Shown in pieces: positions 4,071 through 5,446 of a stretch of DNA of 5,446 bases (positions are counted from its first letter, which is position 1; each line of letters starts with the position of its first letter). The position numbers and the translations under genes are program-made. Source of the DNA: a bacterium (GTDB taxonomy: Bacteria > Actinomycetota > Acidimicrobiia > UBA5794 > ZC4RG35); NCBI GenBank assembly GCA_028819835.1, contig JAPPKR010000280.1:1-5446 (forward strand). The letters run 5' to 3'. The notes under the pieces are model-generated. The model was not told where the DNA came from and ran no database searches. It worked only from the letters and a program-made list of their open reading frames with translations.

Positions 4071-5446
4071 CACATCCGGAAGACGCCGAAGGAACTGGTT
4101 CCCTCGACTGGACCGGAGTGCACTGCCGACAAGGCGATGCCCAAGGCGGTGCGGGTGTCCCGGGGATCAACCAACCCGTCGTCCCAGATGCGGGCGGTGG
4201 CGAAGTAGGCCAGTTCCTCTGCTGAGATCTGGTCCTCGATCTTGGCCCTGACGGCGGCGTCGAGTTCATCGTCGTAGGGCTCTCCGCGGCTTTCGGCGGC
4301 AGCGCGGCGGATGATGGACATCACCCCGGCCAGTTGTTTGGGTCCCATGACCGCGATCTTGTGGTTGGGCCACCCGAACATGAATCGAGGGTTGTAGGCC
4401 CGCCCGGACATGCCGTAGTTGCCCGCCCCATAGGAGACACCCGCCAGGAGCGAGATGTGGGGAACCGTGGAGTTGGCCACCGCGTTGATCATCTTGGCGC
4501 CGTCTTTGATGATTCCCCGCTGCTCGTAGTCGCGCCCAACCATGTACCCGGTGGTGTTGTGGATGAAGATGATGGGAGTGTCATAACGGTTGCACAGCAT
4601 GATGAATTCGGTGGCTTTGTGGGCCTCCTCGGAGAAGAGGACTCCCTGCTGGTTGGCCACCACTCCTACGGGGAAGCCATGTATGGATCCCCATCCGGTC
4701 ACCAGCGACGGGCCGTACAGCGTCTTGTACTCGTCGAAGAGGGATCCGTCCAGCACCCTTCCCAACAGTTCTCGCATGTCGAAGGGGACCCTCAGATCCT
4801 GAGGGATCAGTCCCAGGAGGTCCTCCGGATCGTGCTCGGGCTCGACAGCGGCCCGCGTCGGGCCGTATCCCTGCTTGCGCCAGTTCAGATGGGCCACGAT
4901 CTCCCGACCGATCCGCAGGGCGTCCATCTCGTCCAGTGCGAAATAGTCGGACAGTCCCGAAACGCGGGAGTGCATCTCCGCCCCGCCCAACTCCTCGTCG
5001 GTGGATTCCTCGCCGGTGGCCATCTTCACCAGGGGCGGGCCGCCCAGAAAGACCTTGGCTCTCTCCCGGACCATCACCGCGTAGTCGGCCATCCCGGGCA
5101 GGTAGGCCCCGCCCGCCGTGGAGTTCCCGAACACCAGCGCCACCGTGGGGATGCCCAGTTGAGACAGCTGGGTCAGGTTGCGGAAAGTCGCCCCGGCCAT
5201 CACGAATACCTCGGCCTGTTCGGTAAGGACGGCGCCTCCGGACTCCACCAGGTTGATAAGGGGCAGGCGGTTGGCCCTGGCGATGTCCTGGGCCCGCAGA
5301 GCCTTGAGTGCTCCGATCCTGTGGATGGAGCCTGCCTGGCTGGTGGGGTCGTTGGCGGAGATGACACACTCCACTCCCTCCACCACCCCTATCCCGGTGA
5401 TGAGATTCCCGCCCAGGGTCTTTCCGGTTCCCCAGCAAGCCAGGGT
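4070..5446 (-). CDS. Acyl-CoA carboxylase, carboxyltransferase (beta) subunit (partial, N-terminus off the right edge)
   Basis: This is the carboxyltransferase subunit of a biotin-dependent acyl-CoA carboxylase, a cytoplasmic enzyme that moves CO2 from carboxybiotin to an acyl-CoA. The 458 residues seen stay in frame to the window edge, so the first 60-80 residues of a roughly 510-540-residue protein are missing. An in-frame GTG at 5386 is internal, because family-like sequence (GGNLITGIG) lies upstream of it. Counting from the edge, the N-lobe oxyanion loop GNSTAGGAY is at 107-115 and the C-lobe loop GVSYGAGNYGMSGRAY at 336-351; both glycine-rich loops are intact. KVFLGGPPLVKMATGEE and the C-terminal FGVFRM are also typical. 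FGVFRM and IWDDGLVDPRDTR recall methylcrotonyl-CoA carboxylase beta, but MGPKQLAGV replaces the usual MGGEQAA-type motif, so the substrate is left open (methylcrotonyl-, geranyl- or another acyl-CoA). The alpha subunit with biotin carboxylase and biotin carrier is not in the window. Confidence 0.95.
   Translation of the reverse strand, partial: TLACWGTGKTLGGNLITGIGVVEGVECVISANDPTSQAGSIHRIGALKALRAQDIARANRLPLINLVESGGAVLTEQAEVFVMAGATFRNLTQLSQLGIPTVALVFGNSTAGGAYLPGMADYAVMVRERAKVFLGGPPLVKMATGEESTDEELGGAEMHSRVSGLSDYFALDEMDALRIGREIVAHLNWRKQGYGPTRAAVEPEHDPEDLLGLIPQDLRVPFDMRELLGRVLDGSLFDEYKTLYGPSLVTGWGSIHGFPVGVVANQQGVLFSEEAHKATEFIMLCNRYDTPIIFIHNTTGYMVGRDYEQRGIIKDGAKMINAVANSTVPHISLLAGVSYGAGNYGMSGRAYNPRFMFGWPNHKIAVMGPKQLAGVMSIIRRAAAESRGEPYDDELDAAVRAKIEDQISAEELAYFATARIWDDGLVDPRDTRTALGIALSAVHSGPVEGTSSFGVFRM

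Noticed and set aside
4581..5438. A 285-codon minus-strand frame over the carboxylase gene
   Set aside because: It is an out-of-frame reading of the carboxyltransferase sequence, with Gly/Arg-rich content and no family features.

Overview
The window is high-GC bacterial DNA, roughly 60-65% G+C by eye. It carries four supported regions: a partial ABC-transporter binding lipoprotein on the minus strand, one complete secreted repeat protein on the plus strand, a gene-free convergent spacer, and a partial acyl-CoA carboxylase subunit on the minus strand. The SLH modules of the form GxTxGC...RYCPxxxVTRAQMAxF, the acyl-CoA carboxylase and the Liv-type binding lipoprotein suggest an actinobacterium, possibly of the Acidimicrobiia. 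That placement is inferred from protein style and is not proven by any marker gene here.

Positions 1-1080 (minus) encode a branched-chain/amide-type substrate-binding lipoprotein that runs off the left edge. Its start is doubtful: the only standard start codon gives an unusually short signal peptide, and a CTG start further upstream would give a better one. Positions 1141-1278 are a short divergent intergenic region with weak promoter candidates for both neighbours.

Positions 1279-3651 (plus) encode a 790-residue exported protein. It has a signal peptide, a low-complexity linker, fourteen RCC1-like repeats of 37 residues (one shortened to 33) and three SLH wall-anchoring modules. Every repeat holds one Cys pair, and two of the three SLH modules hold another. 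This is the most distinctive object in the window. It can be read as two seven-bladed, disulfide-stapled beta-propellers held on the cell envelope.

Positions 3652-4069 hold no convincing gene. They contain several inverted repeats between two convergent genes, including one good terminator candidate. Positions 4070-5446 (minus) encode the carboxyltransferase (beta) subunit of a biotin-dependent acyl-CoA carboxylase, cut at its N-terminus by the right edge.

The three genes do not form one operon: the first two diverge and the last two converge. No shared pathway can be claimed. Uptake of amino acids or similar solutes and acyl-CoA carboxylation may both serve amino acid or fatty acid catabolism, but that link is speculative. 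No RNA gene, CRISPR array, insertion sequence or defence system was found.
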